A DNA stretch of 64,000 nt from Galbibacter mesophilus (lineage in GTDB: Bacteria; Bacteroidota; Bacteroidia; Flavobacteriales; Flavobacteriaceae). Below the pieces are notes generated by a model. It had not been told where the DNA came from and searched no databases. It was given only the letters and a program-made list of their open reading frames with translations. The number at the start of each line of letters is the position of its first letter. The first letter of the stretch is position 1. The stretch covers positions 806,001-870,000 of the forward strand of contig NZ_JAMQVC010000002.1 in NCBI RefSeq assembly GCF_023721415.1, in the 5' to 3' direction. The position numbers and the translations under genes were made by a program. Positions 63,578-64,000 of this stretch are shown here, in pieces.

Positions 63578-64000
63578 ATGAAAACCATTATTCGCGTTAC
63601 CACTGTTCCACAATCATTTTCCGGATTATTAAAAGGACAACTGAAATTTATGAGCAATCATTATCGCATGGTAGCCATTTCCAGTGAAGGTAGCGGAAAT
63701 AAAAGTCTAAAAGAAATAGCAAAACAGGAAGATGCCGATTATCACATTGTAAAAATGACTCGGAAAATCACTCCTTGGTCCGATCTCCAAGCCGTATATA
63801 AACTTTATCAAATTTTTAAAAAAGAAAAACCTTTTGTAGTTCATACGCATACCCCAAAAGCTGGAACCTTGGGTATGCTTGCCGCGAAACTCGCTGGTGT
63901 AAAAAACAGATTGCACACGGTGGCAGGTTTGCCGCTTGTGGAAGCAGAAGGTTCTAAAAGACAACTATTAAATTCCGTGGAGAGATTTACCTACCATTGC
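63578..64000 (+). CDS. Glycosyltransferase family 4, N-terminal part (cut by window edge)
   Basis: An open frame starts at ATG 63578 and runs to the last base, giving 141 residues of an N-terminal GT-B domain (TIIRVTTVPQSFSGLLKGQL, then KPFVVHTHTPKAGTLGMLAAKLAGVKNRLHTVAGLP). This pattern is common in bacteroidete enzymes that add the second sugar to lipid-linked intermediates. The C-terminal donor-binding domain lies outside the window. It continues the capsule operon. Confidence 0.85.
   Translation, partial: MKTIIRVTTVPQSFSGLLKGQLKFMSNHYRMVAISSEGSGNKSLKEIAKQEDADYHIVKMTRKITPWSDLQAVYKLYQIFKKEKPFVVHTHTPKAGTLGMLAAKLAGVKNRLHTVAGLPLVEAEGSKRQLLNSVERFTYHC

Overview
The window looks like a chromosomal segment of a marine-type Flavobacteriia (Bacteroidota). 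It is AT-rich and carries gliding genes (gldF, gldG). Gene starts often follow TTG/TTTG...TAnnTTTG promoters, the Bacteroidota consensus. The phoH / SAM hydrolase / gldF / gldG / dnaN order and the many lipobox lipoproteins also fit. No tRNA, rRNA, CRISPR array, transposase or phage gene was seen.

Region 1 (1-12.5 kb) is mostly core: the tail of an unknown gene, a GNAT acetyltransferase, two hypothetical envelope proteins, phoH, a SAM hydrolase, gldF, gldG, dnaN, cmk and lon, then a small histidine-rich membrane protein. Upstream of lon lies a striking array of 21-bp palindromic repeats.

Region 2 (12.6-38.5 kb) is a carbohydrate catabolic island. A seven-gene minus-strand run encodes a three-domain planctomycete-type cytochrome (PSCyt1/DUF1549/LamG/DUF1553), DUF1501, a Tat-exported beta-propeller, a DUF2231-cytochrome c-LRR membrane protein and three sulfatases. 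Next to it are a fourth sulfatase, a DeoR regulator, a sodium/solute symporter, a mutarotase, a broken beta-propeller gene and a GH2 beta-galactosidase. Tagaturonate reductase and altronate dehydratase follow, then a LacI regulator. There is no SusC/SusD pair. The likely logic is periplasmic desulfation and cleavage of a sulfated galactose or uronate-containing algal glycan, sodium-driven uptake, and conversion of tagaturonate through altronate to 2-keto-3-deoxygluconate. One perfect palindrome sits exactly between two back-to-back promoters for beta-galactosidase and uxaB.

Region 3 (38.6-48 kb) returns to housekeeping: an MscS channel, GMP reductase, a serine hydrolase, holA, a stand-alone HsdR-N nuclease-like protein, a GT2, an OmpA lipoprotein, gcvT, an RmlD-like reductase and a half-length DUF1456 protein. 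A 1.1-kb gene-free stretch follows (48.0-49.1 kb). It holds a second copy of the 21-bp array, heptameric CTTC tracts, an inverted repeat and a 24-bp direct repeat.

Region 4 (49.1 kb to the end) is a capsule or O-antigen cluster: a WbpP-like epimerase and WbpO-like dehydrogenase (UDP-HexNAcA supply), a flippase, a QueC-like ATP pyrophosphatase, a pyruvyltransferase, glycosyltransferases, an acetyltransferase, an EpsG-type polymerase and an oppositely oriented beta-helix lipoprotein. It runs off the right edge inside another glycosyltransferase.
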